DNA of 64,000 nucleotides from Cololabis saira (lineage: Eukaryota; Chordata; Actinopteri; Beloniformes; Belonidae), in the NCBI RefSeq assembly GCF_033807715.1, contig NC_084597.1, forward strand, positions 12,455,170 to 12,519,169, given 5' to 3'. Under the pieces are notes generated by a model that saw only the letters and a list, made by a program, of their open reading frames with translations, was not told where the DNA came from and did no database searches. Positions 52,729 through 64,000 of the stretch are shown piece after piece; position 1 is the stretch's first letter; each line of letters begins with the position of its first letter. The position numbers were made by a program, and so were the translations under genes.

Positions 52729-52932
52729 ATGACACTGAGTGGAGCGGGTGCCCGCTCCAAGATGGCGTCCCCACTGGGTGGAGCGGGTGCCCGCTCGAAG
52801 ATGGCGGCCCCACGGCTCGTCAGCGCCGTGGCAGCAGCGGTCGATGACGCGTCTTATGTTTTGAACGGCCATGGTTTCTTTAATTTGCAACTGGAAAAGC
52901 TTTATATTACACAAATAAAACTTTTTTAAAGG
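52729..52932 (+). other. CpG-rich segment with tandem YY1-like motifs and a 66-codon ORF
   Basis: A 39-bp tandem duplication contains the palindrome gagcgggtgcccgctc followed by caagatggcg (52758-52767) and gaagatggcg (52797-52806). The ORF from 52729 ends at 52929, with AATAAA inside its last codons (about 52914-52919). It lies 2.9 kb upstream of both nup188 and dolk start codons, so it could be a shared upstream element, a small transcript or a repeat fragment. Confidence 0.35.
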
Positions 52933-53636
52933 TGAAGTATGTATTTTTTTGTCTTAGTAAGATAAACAAAAAATAATAATGAAAAAAAAAAACATTGAGA
53001 ATCGCACTCTGTCTGATACGGGACAGGGTCAGTTTTGATTTGTTTTTCTGCATTAGGTTATTTTTTCGTCAAACCTGAAAAAAAATCCAAAGATATGATT
53101 TTTTTAAATACTTTTTTATACTTGTGATGTTTTTTGTTTTTTTAAACACAATTTATAAACAAAAACACACATTTATACAAACTGCTTGTGGAGGAAATAT
53201 AGTATAATATAGTATAATATATAATATAAGAAAATATAACATATCTTGGGAGGTATCGTGAGCAAGAGACATACACACAAACAATAAACATAAATACAAT
53301 TAATAACAAAAACAGTAAGCATTTTAAGGCATTGACATTTAAGAAAGAGATTAAAATAAAAGATACTTTGATATATCAGCTAATAATTTTTTTACAGAGT
53401 TATTTGACTTTTCTTTTTATAGAGACAAATTAAATCATTTAAAAAACACTGGAAAGAGGGCTTCATTTTTCTCCACTTACAACAGTGTATATGATATTTA
53501 GCCAGTAGAAGAAAATACAACCAAGAGAGACAGTGATTTGTCAATTGTATCTATCTAAAAAATAATATTTGAAATTTCTAACTTTGGGATGTCATTCATT
53601 TTTAAAGATAGCACATTTCTTGTTATGTTGCCGTAA
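52933..53636. other. Intergenic AT-rich stretch between nup188 and dolk
   Basis: Poly-A/T runs and a short tandem gtataatata repeat near 53202-53225. No ORF, no inverted repeat and no promoter motif I would defend. Confidence 0.5.
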
Positions 53637-53829
53637 TGCCGCGTTCCATTTACCTCGGAAATCGGAACTGGGAACTGGGAAGGGCAGCCTTCTTGGAACG
53701 GTAACTCGGGGGTGGTGAAGCTTCCCCCACTTTCCCAGTAGGAAATCCCACTTCGAGGGGCGTTCCAGTTGAAAATTCCGACTAGGAACTAGGAAATTCC
53801 GACTTCCGAGGACAAATGGAACGCGGCAT
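53637..53829. mobile_element. Small TA-flanked MITE upstream of dolk
   Basis: About 193 bp with ends atgccgcgttccattt / aaatggaacgcggcat, flanked by TA. The interior has aactgggaactgggaa repeats. It lies immediately upstream of the proposed dolk promoter. Confidence 0.8.
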
Positions 53830-53834
53830 TAGAG

Positions 53835-55626
53835 ACTTGTCAGGAGCGCACCACGTGACTAGGCTCTCAATATGGCCCCCTCCTACAGGGTGTGAGAGGA
53901 AAGGCAGCTGACAAAGGGAAGAAATGTATCCATAAGAGACTGCAGCAGTTCACATCTCAACGCCTGCCTCCAAATTACATGGGACTTATGTGGTACGTAC
54001 TCCTGTCTAGATCCGTGCGTTTGTTATAGTCCCACCGGGCGTCTTTGGGTGCTCTGGGTTTATTCTAACACGCAGAGTCAGCTGTATTTTTCTGTCAGCT
54101 CGATGCCGTCAGAGGTTGCAGCATCCTTGGCTCATACAGAGACGCGATCATTGCTTTAACTGACCGTCAACGGGAAGTATTTTATGCGGATGTGAGGAAT
54201 TACACGGGTTATGTGCGTTATGTCTTTATGTTGTTTCGGTTTGGTGTGATCGCCATGTGTTAGAGACATCTGATCCGGCCACTTGGTCAAACCTCCAACC
54301 CCCACATGAACAAAGGTTGCAGCTGATGTTGAAAGCACTCGCCAGTCTCATGGGTTTCAACCACTTTCAGAAGGACAGCTGACCTTTATCTGCACATGAG
54401 GCAGATAAGCATGAGGGAGTGACTCATGAACCTGACTACAGTCTGTGCTTGATCAGAATCCAAACCAGAATCAGTATCAGGTTTATTTGGTCAAGTCAGG
54501 TCAAACAAGACAGGGAATTTGACTTCGGTTGTTTCACTCACTGTAAAGTAAATAGACAAACGACAGCTCTTATTGACATATATACAATTAAAAAAAAAAA
54601 AAAGTGCAGCAGTATGAGGTGGTCATGGTTAATGAAAGGTGCATTGTTACAGCATATGATTGAGGTTATTATTATGATGAAATTATTAATCTACAAAAAC
54701 ATTGCAACACTATAAATAAAGGATTTCGTTCAGAAATGCAGCATATTTAAGATAAGAAATAAGACAAGAAATCCTTTAATAGTCCCACAGATGGGAAATT
54801 TCCAATTTACATTTGATTTGATTTGATTTGATCTTTATTCATCTTGAACAAATAAAAAAAAAACACACCATACATCAACAACAATAATAAAGCACAACCA
54901 GTTTTGTTCAAGAAGGGACAGGAAGAAGCAAATGCTTATCTAGTCCGGCCCCTTCTTGCAATATAAGAGTATCCGATATATAAAAGAATAATAGTAGCAA
55001 TAACAGTAATAATAACAACAATAATACAGTATATACCCTTCTTCTTGACATATAAAAGTATGTCAATATAAAGTAATTAAAAGACAAGTGAGTCAATAAT
55101 AAAAGTAGCTAAAACGAAAGGCATCAAGCACAGTAGAGAAGAAAAAAAAGTCAATGAAAAAAAACAAAAACAATCACCATAATAAAAGTAGCTAAAAAAG
55201 AAAGCAAAGCATCATGCACAGAAGAAAAAAAGACAATGAAAAAATAAAATAAAAAATCATGTTCACTATAACATCAAATGTTGGCAGTTGGTAGTTGGTA
55301 GTAGAAAATAAATCTTTATCCTTAACCATGTCATATTCTGAGTCTGGAGGTTTTGACTACAGAGCTCTGTAGTGCCGTCCAGAGGGGAGGAGTTCAACCA
55401 GACTGTGTCCTGGTGTGAGGGGTCTGCAGAGATGCTACCTCGTAACATTGTTGTCGTAGTCATTATTATTTATATCTGAATTTTGTTGTATTATTTCTTC
55501 TTTTTATTTCTCCAGACACCCCCAGGAAGAGAGAGATATCTTCCCATGGAGAAGAACTGACAGAAGACAGCCATCATTGTTGCAGACCATCTGTTCAGAT
55601 CGACTCCCTCCCTCCATCCGGCAGCC
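53835..55626 (+). promoter_or_regulatory. dolk: Candidate dolk promoter and 5' UTR intron
   Basis: A perfect E-box in caccacgtgac (about 53850-53860) precedes a non-repetitive stretch ending near a possible donor at tgtg|gtacgt (about 53993). A strong acceptor ttatttctccag ends at 55515, 112 nt before the ATG. I infer an untranslated first exon around 53870-53993 and an intron to 55515, interrupted by LINE-like tails (54455-54560, 54806-55260). RNA data would be needed to confirm it. Confidence 0.35.
54806..55260 (-). repeat. LINE 3' UTR-like repeat
   Basis: A (gattt)n run at 54813-54834 is followed by sequence with caagaagggacaggaagaag and ccggccccttcttgc, the inverse of the 28375-28715 type. 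The rest is A-rich. Lies in the proposed dolk 5' UTR intron. Confidence 0.5.
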
Positions 55627-57198
55627 ATGCAAGTCAACCCCGTCTTCGTGGAGTCGGCCGTGGTCCTGGCAGTGGTACTGTGTGTCCACATGGCAGTCTG
55701 GAACCAGCACTCCTGGTGCAGCATAGCCCTCTTCATCCAGGCTTTCTACGTCCAGCACAAATGGGACCGTCTGCTCCGGTCGGGTGGCGCCGTGTTCCAG
55801 TTTCGTCCTTCGTCAAACAGCGGCATCGTTCCAGCCTCCATGGTGATGCCTTTATTGGGCCTGGTGTTGAGAGAAAAGTGCTCTGCCTCAGGGAATGTCT
55901 ACTTTGAGCGCTTCTCCATGGTGGTCACGATCACAGGCATGATGCTGGCCCTGTTCCTCTCTCTCATCGCGCTGGGCATCACGAGACCCGTACCTACCAA
56001 CAGCTGCGTGATTGCAGGACTGGCCGGCAGTGCAATCCTCTACACAACCAAGCAGACGCTGACCGTGTCTGAGGTCATCGAGGTCCTAGAGGTCCTGTTG
56101 ATCTTCGTTTATCTCAGCCTGATTGTTCTTTACTTGTTGCCACGCTGCTTCACACCCGGAGAGGCCCTCCTCATCGTCGGTGGCATCAGTTTTATCGTGA
56201 ATCAGCTCATCAAGCGCTCTCTGAACCTGGCAGAGGTCAAAGGCGATCCAGTGAACTATTTCCTGCCAGTTGTGGTCGTGGGCTCGCTGCTGCTGGGGGT
56301 TTTCTTTGCCCTCCTCTTTTGCTTCATGGAGTCTGAGACTTGGGTGTCCTCACTCTTCTTTCACATGATGACAGCCGTTCTGGTCCTAGGGATCCTGATG
56401 CCATGGCTGTCCTTGTTCATCGGTCGCCACCCCATCATGTGGCTGTTGGATTTTGTCACTTTAAACGACAGAAGACTCTGTTTGCTGGGATACTGGGTGT
56501 TTCTGGCGGCGGTGGCGAACAGTGTCGTGTTGCATCAGAACTATCAGCGGCAGTCCGGGTCCAAGAAGTACCAGGCTTCAACTATTGTCAGGAAGTACTT
56601 CCACCTGATCGTGGTGGCCACGTACGTCCCCGGGCTGATATACGACAGGCAGCTGCTGCACGTGGCGTCTGTTGGCTGCTTGGCGGCTTTTTTGTTCCTG
56701 GAGTATGTGCGTTACTTCCGAATCCGGCCCTTCGGTCAGCTGCTCAGGCAGCTGCTCACCTTGTTCCTGGATGAGCGAGACTCTGGGCCACTCATCCTCA
56801 CCCATATCTACCTGCTGCTGGGCATGTCTTTACCAATTTGGCTGTTTCCTGGACCATGTGCCCCCAAAGGGATACTTGGCGGGGCAGGCGGCCTGGTGCC
56901 CTATGCAGGTGTGCTGGCTGTGGGAGTTGGAGATACTGTGGCGTCCGTGTTTGGGAGCACCATGGGGGAGATCCGTTGGCCCGGCACAAAGAAAACCGTG
57001 GAGGGGACTGCAACATCTGTATTTGCGCAGCTCATTGCTGTGGCCATGTTCCTCATCTTTGATGGAAGCATCAACCTGAACTCCACCTACTCATGGATAG
57101 TTGGCTCCATCACTCTGGTGGCCATGCTGGAAGCCTACACCTCCCAAATAGACAACCTCCTGCTCCCTCTCTACCTCTTCATCTTGCTGCTGCTTTGA
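55627..57198 (+). CDS. dolk: Dolichol kinase, single coding exon, 523 aa
   Basis: CTP-dependent phosphorylation of dolichol in the ER membrane, the last step that makes dolichyl phosphate for N-glycosylation, mannosylation and GPI synthesis. The ORF runs from ATG 55627 to TGA 57196-57198. It is strongly hydrophobic with many membrane segments. Diagnostic motifs are [33 protein letters not shown] (here [16 protein letters not shown]), [20 protein letters not shown] and the CTP-binding end [19 protein letters not shown] followed by [10 protein letters not shown] (about residues 433-465). It is somewhat shorter than the human protein (about 538 aa), the difference lying at the N-terminus. The coding part is intronless, as in human. 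It is head to head with nup188 and tail to tail with phyhd1. Confidence 0.97.
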   Translation: MQVNPVFVESAVVLAVVLCVHMAVWNQHSWCSIALFIQAFYVQHKWDRLLRSGGAVFQFRPSSNSGIVPASMVMPLLGLVLREKCSASGNVYFERFSMVVTITGMMLALFLSLIALGITRPVPTNSCVIAGLAGSAILYTTKQTLTVSEVIEVLEVLLIFVYLSLIVLYLLPRCFTPGEALLIVGGISFIVNQLIKRSLNLAEVKGDPVNYFLPVVVVGSLLLGVFFALLFCFMESETWVSSLFFHMMTAVLVLGILMPWLSLFIGRHPIMWLLDFVTLNDRRLCLLGYWVFLAAVANSVVLHQNYQRQSGSKKYQASTIVRKYFHLIVVATYVPGLIYDRQLLHVASVGCLAAFLFLEYVRYFRIRPFGQLLRQLLTLFLDERDSGPLILTHIYLLLGMSLPIWLFPGPCAPKGILGGAGGLVPYAGVLAVGVGDTVASVFGSTMGEIRWPGTKKTVEGTATSVFAQLIAVAMFLIFDGSINLNSTYSWIVGSITLVAMLEAYTSQIDNLLLPLYLFILLLL

Positions 57199-57379
57199 AT
57201 GATGAATGGCACAAACACCTCCCTTATTTTTGCTCTTTAATCAGCCCTTTTTTTTTTGTAGAAGAAGCAAAAATGTGAAGTAATGTCTAAAAAAAAATAA
57301 TGGTGCCCTTTAAGAGTGAGGGCGTAGTGGCAGAAAAGCCGATTTTAAAGCCAACAGTTGAAAGCAATGTGTCACAAAA

Positions 57380-57393
57380 AATAAATGAATAAA
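57380..57393 (+). terminator. dolk: dolk poly(A) signals
   Basis: Two AATAAA hexamers (57380-57385 and 57388-57393) lie about 185 nt after the dolk stop codon. A hAT MITE begins 46 nt downstream. Confidence 0.6.
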
Positions 57394-57438
57394 TCTGCTT
57401 TTACTGGACAGCAATCATAATTATTAGTGTGTTGTCGC

Positions 57439-58092
57439 TAGGGTTGCAAAGGGGTGGAAAATTTCCGGTAAATTTCCGGAAACTTTCCGGAAACTTTCCA
57501 TGGGAAGTTAAGCTGGGGAATTTTGGAAATATTCCAAATTGGAAACTTTCCATGGGAATTATGGGAATTATGGGAATTTATGGGAATTAACTGGAAATTG
57601 GGGGTAATTTAAACAAACTGTATCATATCCAAACATTAGCACCTAACTTACCAGCTAGCTAGCTACTGTGTTAATACATTTTTATTTTTTTTATTATCAA
57701 AACTTACTTGACTTTATATAGTCCGTGGGCTCAAATGTGTGGCTTCAATAGTCTTGTGCTTTGAGCTCAAATGTGTGGCCTCCAGGCTTCAAGAAATCAC
57801 CTGTGCATGTGATGGAGGAATGCACAGTGCATGTAGGGGGGGTGGCCTCAATAGCCCTGCAGTAAGCAATGTGCTGTGTGCATGTGATTGAGGAGTGTAC
57901 TTGCATTAAATCTGGTTGTTTTAGCCAAGACTATGCTACAATATATTTCCCCCAACTATATTTAAGTTCCCTGTTAAGGGCCAACCTTCAATTCTGTAAA
58001 TTTCTTATTTATTCCCGTTAATTCCCATATATTCCCGTTAATTCCCATGGAAAGTTTCCAACTTTGAAAATTCCCGGAATTTTGCAACCCTA
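57439..58092. mobile_element. hAT-like MITE, family I
   Basis: Ends tagggttgcaaa / ttttgcaaccccta-type, with exact 8-bp duplication gttgtcgc (57431-57438, 58093-58100). The interior repeats ggaaactttcc and gggaattatggg motifs. Lies just 3' of dolk. Confidence 0.9.
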
Positions 58093-58381
58093 GTTGTCGC
58101 CAATTGGGCTTCTGTTGCAGGCAGAAATTTTAAGTGCAAGTTGTTGAGAAATGCAAGAAGGGGGTTGCTATATAGCTTTTCCGTCCTGACCCCAAGGTAC
58201 TCCACCGCCGACACCAGCAACTTCTAAATTATGCAACAGGAGATTCAGTTTAAAAATGTGGAAAATATACTTGAAACACATGCAGAGCTCTGGAGTTCTG
58301 AGCGCCACATTTTGATCAACACTGGGGTTTTTTTTTAAACCGTTTCCTTTTTATTTATTTTAACAATACATACCCATGTAT

Positions 58382-59217
58382 TATGGAGGATTCTTTGTGC
58401 TAAAATTAAATAAATAAATACATCATTAATTTATTAAAATGGGAATGAAATATATCATTAATTAATTAAATGTGTAATTAATTAATTAAAATTAGAATGA
58501 AATATGTCATTAATTAATTAAAATACAATTCATTTTAAGTAAAAATATATATTTATTATTTCAGCATTTAATTAATTAATGACACATTTAATTAATGACA
58601 CATTTAATTAATGATTTTGTGTTGCTGAATCATGAAATGTAAATGTAAAACTGTCAGTTTCACTCGTCAAACTCAGTGGGCGGATTCCAAACACCTCATT
58701 GGTTCCCCTGCACATCAAGTCAAGATGGGAAAGTGCAGAAATAACTCCAACGACTTCGAGCAGTTCATCTGCTTTACACGCTACATGCTCGGGGTCAGCA
58801 GATCCTGCTTCCACATACTCTGCAAGGTCGAAGATATTGCTCACCAACTCTCTACAAAGTTCACGAAAATCCTCCAAACTCACAGCTGTCATGTTTAGAA
58901 AGTCCAAGGCAGCGGATTCCACTAGATTTGCGTTAGCTCCGCCCACTGAGTTTGACGAGTGAAATTGACAGTTTTACATTTACATTTCATGATTCAGCAA
59001 CACGAAATCATTAATTAAATGTGTCATTAATTAATTAAATGCTGAAATAATAAATATATATTTTTACTTAAGAATTGTATTTTAATTAATTAATGACATA
59101 TTTCATTCTAATTTTAATTAATTAATGACACATTTAATTAATTATATATTTCATTCCCATTTTAATTAATTAATGATGTATTTATTTATTTAATTTTGGC
59201 ACAAAAAATCCTCCATA
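58382..59217. mobile_element. Large foldback element with about 290-bp inverted arms
   Basis: The left arm (58382-58685) and right arm (58945-59217) are near-perfect inverse copies, from tatggaggatt through multiple attaattaa repeats to cactcgtcaaactcagtggg. The centre (about 260 bp) and part of the left arm hold a 112-codon minus-strand ORF (58946-58608). Confidence 0.85.
58608..58946 (-). CDS. Unidentified 112-aa ORF in the foldback element
   Basis: Starts MGGANANLVESAALDFLNMT and continues with acidic, helix-prone sequence (LEDFRELCRELVSNIFDLAE, ADELLEVVGVISALSHL). The last third reads into the inverted arm. I do not recognise the family. It may be a captured exon or a transposon protein fragment. 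No splice sites or poly(A) signal support expression. Confidence 0.3.
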   Translation of the reverse strand: MGGANANLVESAALDFLNMTAVSLEDFRELCRELVSNIFDLAEYVEAGSADPEHVACKADELLEVVGVISALSHLDLMCRGTNEVFGIRPLSLTSETDSFTFTFHDSATQNH

Positions 59218-60779
59218 CTGTATTGCCTTTTGCAGACCATTATTTAAAATTTTGCCTCCTTTCTAAATCAATATTTTCACCATTACTTTTTATCTTCCCT
59301 GATGGCAATATGAAATATGACTGCTTCAAATATCTGCCTTAAGAAATGTATTTTCTATCACTCATGGCTTATTGTAGAAGCCGTAGATAAAACATGGCAG
59401 CCCTATTCAACTCTTCTGTTTAAGGGCTGATGCTCCTGCATGACACTAATGTGAAACAGAGTACTTTAACATATATGCAGGTATCCTACAGTATAATTCT
59501 CTTTCACACGTTTACTTTGCTCTGTATTTCTGTGGTTTGATGGGACCCCTGTAATGTAAACTAATATACACATTTCTCTGTGATACTAAGCGTTCATCCT
59601 TTTTCAACTCTGTAGATCAGCTTTGAGCCAAACCATCAAATACAGGCTCCCTTCATGTTTGGCAACATAGTTCCAAATAATTTTTTAAATGCTCCGTAGA
59701 ACTGTCCTCAAATGTCATCTGGTTTGATCTCATCTTTTTTTTTTTTTTAGATGAGGAGGCTGCAGTTTATGACCAGAACTTTATTTTCCACACTGATTTG
59801 TGTACATTAGTTTGTAAAATAATTTATTTTGGGGGATTTTTTTTAAATGTTGTAATGACAGTTTATAAGCATGATAGTCTGTTGTTTTTGCAATCATCTT
59901 TACATTTTTAAACAATGTAATCTTGCATGTTGAGTGCATCACAGAAGATAAAGCTGATATGCCTCCTGAGAACAGTGACCCGTGTCTGTACTTTTACATC
60001 TCAAACACGAACCCATTCGGTTTCTTGGTTTTATTTTGTGACTTGCTAAAGAAGTTCAGATGTCGTGGTTTGAAATCATCCAGACGTGAAGTTTACTTAT
60101 TTTTTCATTTGAGTTTTATCTTAAAATGAACATACTTGAAAACAAGTTCATACAAGTTGTCTGTAAAAATAAAACTCTTATCTGGATACAAAGTTGGAAC
60201 AAGTATCTTCAGTAATGCTGGTTGGTGTTGATGGAATAAAAAGTGGATATATCAGCTTCAATGTGGAGGGATCACGGGAAGCTGAGCTAAATGATTAAAA
60301 TGTTTATCACAGTTACATTCATTTAAAAACACAATATTTGGTCAAATGCAGGATGGCTGTGATCAACTATAGACATGCATACCAGTCCAGTGGTTCTCAA
60401 CGTGGAAGTACAAACCTTTATCAGGACATGACCTTGAGATGAAAAGTTGAATATTTTAGATAAAGGGGGATTGTTTCTGAATCTCTCACACTGGCGATTT
60501 TGCGAGCATAGTATTATGCTTAACCATGACACTGTAGAAAGTTTCACAAACCCATCTACATTTAATGCTATTGTTTTTCATAAAAGTATTCCAGCTAACA
60601 ATTCAGTCCATCAGCAGGTATCCTGAGTTGGGTTCACCTGAAAGTCCACCAGTAGCAGCCGATTCCTTCCTGCAATGAGGATCCACGGATGCAGACCATT
60701 TAAACTTTAAAGATAAGACAATGTTCAAATCTATAACCAATCCAGTCGAGGGCAGCGGAGGGTTCATTATAAAAACAAG
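59218..60779. other. Intergenic dolk-phyhd1, nothing recognised
   Basis: AT-rich, without splice-supported ORFs or clear repeats. The short ORFs at 59923-60129 and 60323-60547 have no family resemblance I can see. Confidence 0.5.
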
Positions 60780-60925
60780 TTGAATGATTTTGATCAGGTT
60801 CTTCTCTGTTTCGGCACTATGGGCAGCGTTTCTTGATCGATGTTTTACCTTTGTGTCTGTGAAGCGTCTTTGAGATCTTTTAAAAGCGCTCTCTAAATAA
60901 AATGTATTATTATTATAATTCCTGT
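60780..60925 (+). repeat. LINE/SINE 3' end with (ATT)n tail
   Basis: gaagcgtctttgagatcttt, agcgctctctaaataaaa, then tattattattataatt. An inverse copy of this tail type (tttatttatatagcacctct) lies at 49940-50015. No coding sequence seen. Confidence 0.55.
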
Positions 60926-61243
60926 ATTCCAGGCCTTCATCAGTTGAAAACCTTTGGCACATTGTGAGATGAAGAATAATACAAAATAAAATAAGATTAA
61001 ACATTAAAAACTCGATTGTTGAATAGAATGTGAGTTATGAGTTGTTTCAAATCATTGTATTGTGTTTTTATTTACATACATACTCTGGACAATTTATTTT
61101 GAAACCAGATTTGTACTTTCCTTTGAAACTGTTAAGTTACACAGCATTTTAGTTTAGTATTTTAACCAAGATTAGAATTGTGAAAAATAAGCTACAAACT
61201 TTTCTTTTTTTCCCATATAAGTACTGAAGATCTCTCAAGATTC

Positions 61244-61249
61244 TTTATT
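61244..61249 (-). terminator. phyhd1: phyhd1 candidate poly(A) signal
   Basis: Plus-strand tttatt is AATAAA on the gene strand, about 220 nt past the phyhd1 stop. A (TA)n tract lies between stop and signal. Confidence 0.45.
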
Positions 61250-61351
61250 ATGTTAGAAGGAGGATGCAGGGTGGATTTTTGAACACCAACCTGACTACTT
61301 CGGGCGGTTGTGACATATAATAAAAGAGAACCACTGTACTGGTTTACACAC

Positions 61352-61402
<51 letters not shown>

Positions 61403-61469
61403 ATTTTTCTTAAAAACTGTTCATACACATTGGTCCTTCAGCATGGATCTTAAAGCAAAAATAAAAAAA

Positions 61470-64000
<2,531 letters not shown>

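Noticed and set aside
56340..57079. ORFs of 135-144 codons in other frames of dolk
   Set aside because: Overlapping shadows; the 523-codon frame carries all conserved dolichol kinase motifs.
59923..60129. 68-codon plus-strand ORF downstream of dolk
   Set aside because: Beyond the dolk poly(A) signals, with no family resemblance or splice context.

Overview
The window is vertebrate nuclear DNA, almost certainly from a teleost fish. The genes are split into many short exons with GT-AG introns, and the introns are crowded with DNA-transposon MITEs, simple repeats and fish LINEs. One LINE is a nearly complete Rex3 (RTE-clade) element, a family typical of teleosts. No bacterial or CRISPR-like system is present. 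The species cannot be named from the sequence alone.

Layout. (1) 1-18136, plus strand: the 3' half of a centrosomal coiled-coil gene of the CDK5RAP2/myomegalin family, most likely cdk5rap2. Twenty coding exons join in phase for about 1,095 residues and include the C-terminal CM2-like region. (2) 19008-49799, minus strand: a complete nup188, a nuclear pore inner-ring scaffold. I could place 43 coding exons, all in phase, giving 1,740 residues. (3) 55627-57198, plus strand: dolk (dolichol kinase), with its coding sequence in one exon. (4) 61470-62997, minus strand: the last four coding exons of phyhd1, a phytanoyl-CoA dioxygenase-like enzyme; its 5' exons lie beyond the right edge.

Gene order. 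cdk5rap2 and nup188 are tail to tail with about 0.9 kb between stop codons. nup188 and dolk are head to head with 5.8 kb between start codons. dolk and phyhd1 are tail to tail. In human, PHYHD1-DOLK-NUP188 are direct neighbours on 9q34 and CDK5RAP2 lies on 9q33, so the block looks like conserved synteny. The four products do not form a pathway: centrosome organisation, nuclear pore scaffold, ER dolichyl-phosphate synthesis for glycosylation, and an Fe(II)/2-oxoglutarate oxygenase.

Between the exons lies a dense, nested transposon landscape. At least ten insertions have exact 8-bp target-site duplications (hAT-like) and terminal inverted repeats visible by eye. Others are flanked by TTAA or TA. 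Several families occur two or three times, which allowed boundaries and nesting to be read directly. The most notable points are: a hAT MITE whose target duplication contains the cdk5rap2 splice donor; an inverted pair of hAT-like elements sharing a truncated transposase-like ORF, one on each side of the cdk5rap2/nup188 3' ends; a cdk5rap2 exon that reads as coiled coil in two different frames; a GC-AG intron in nup188; and a large foldback element with an unidentified 112-codon ORF.
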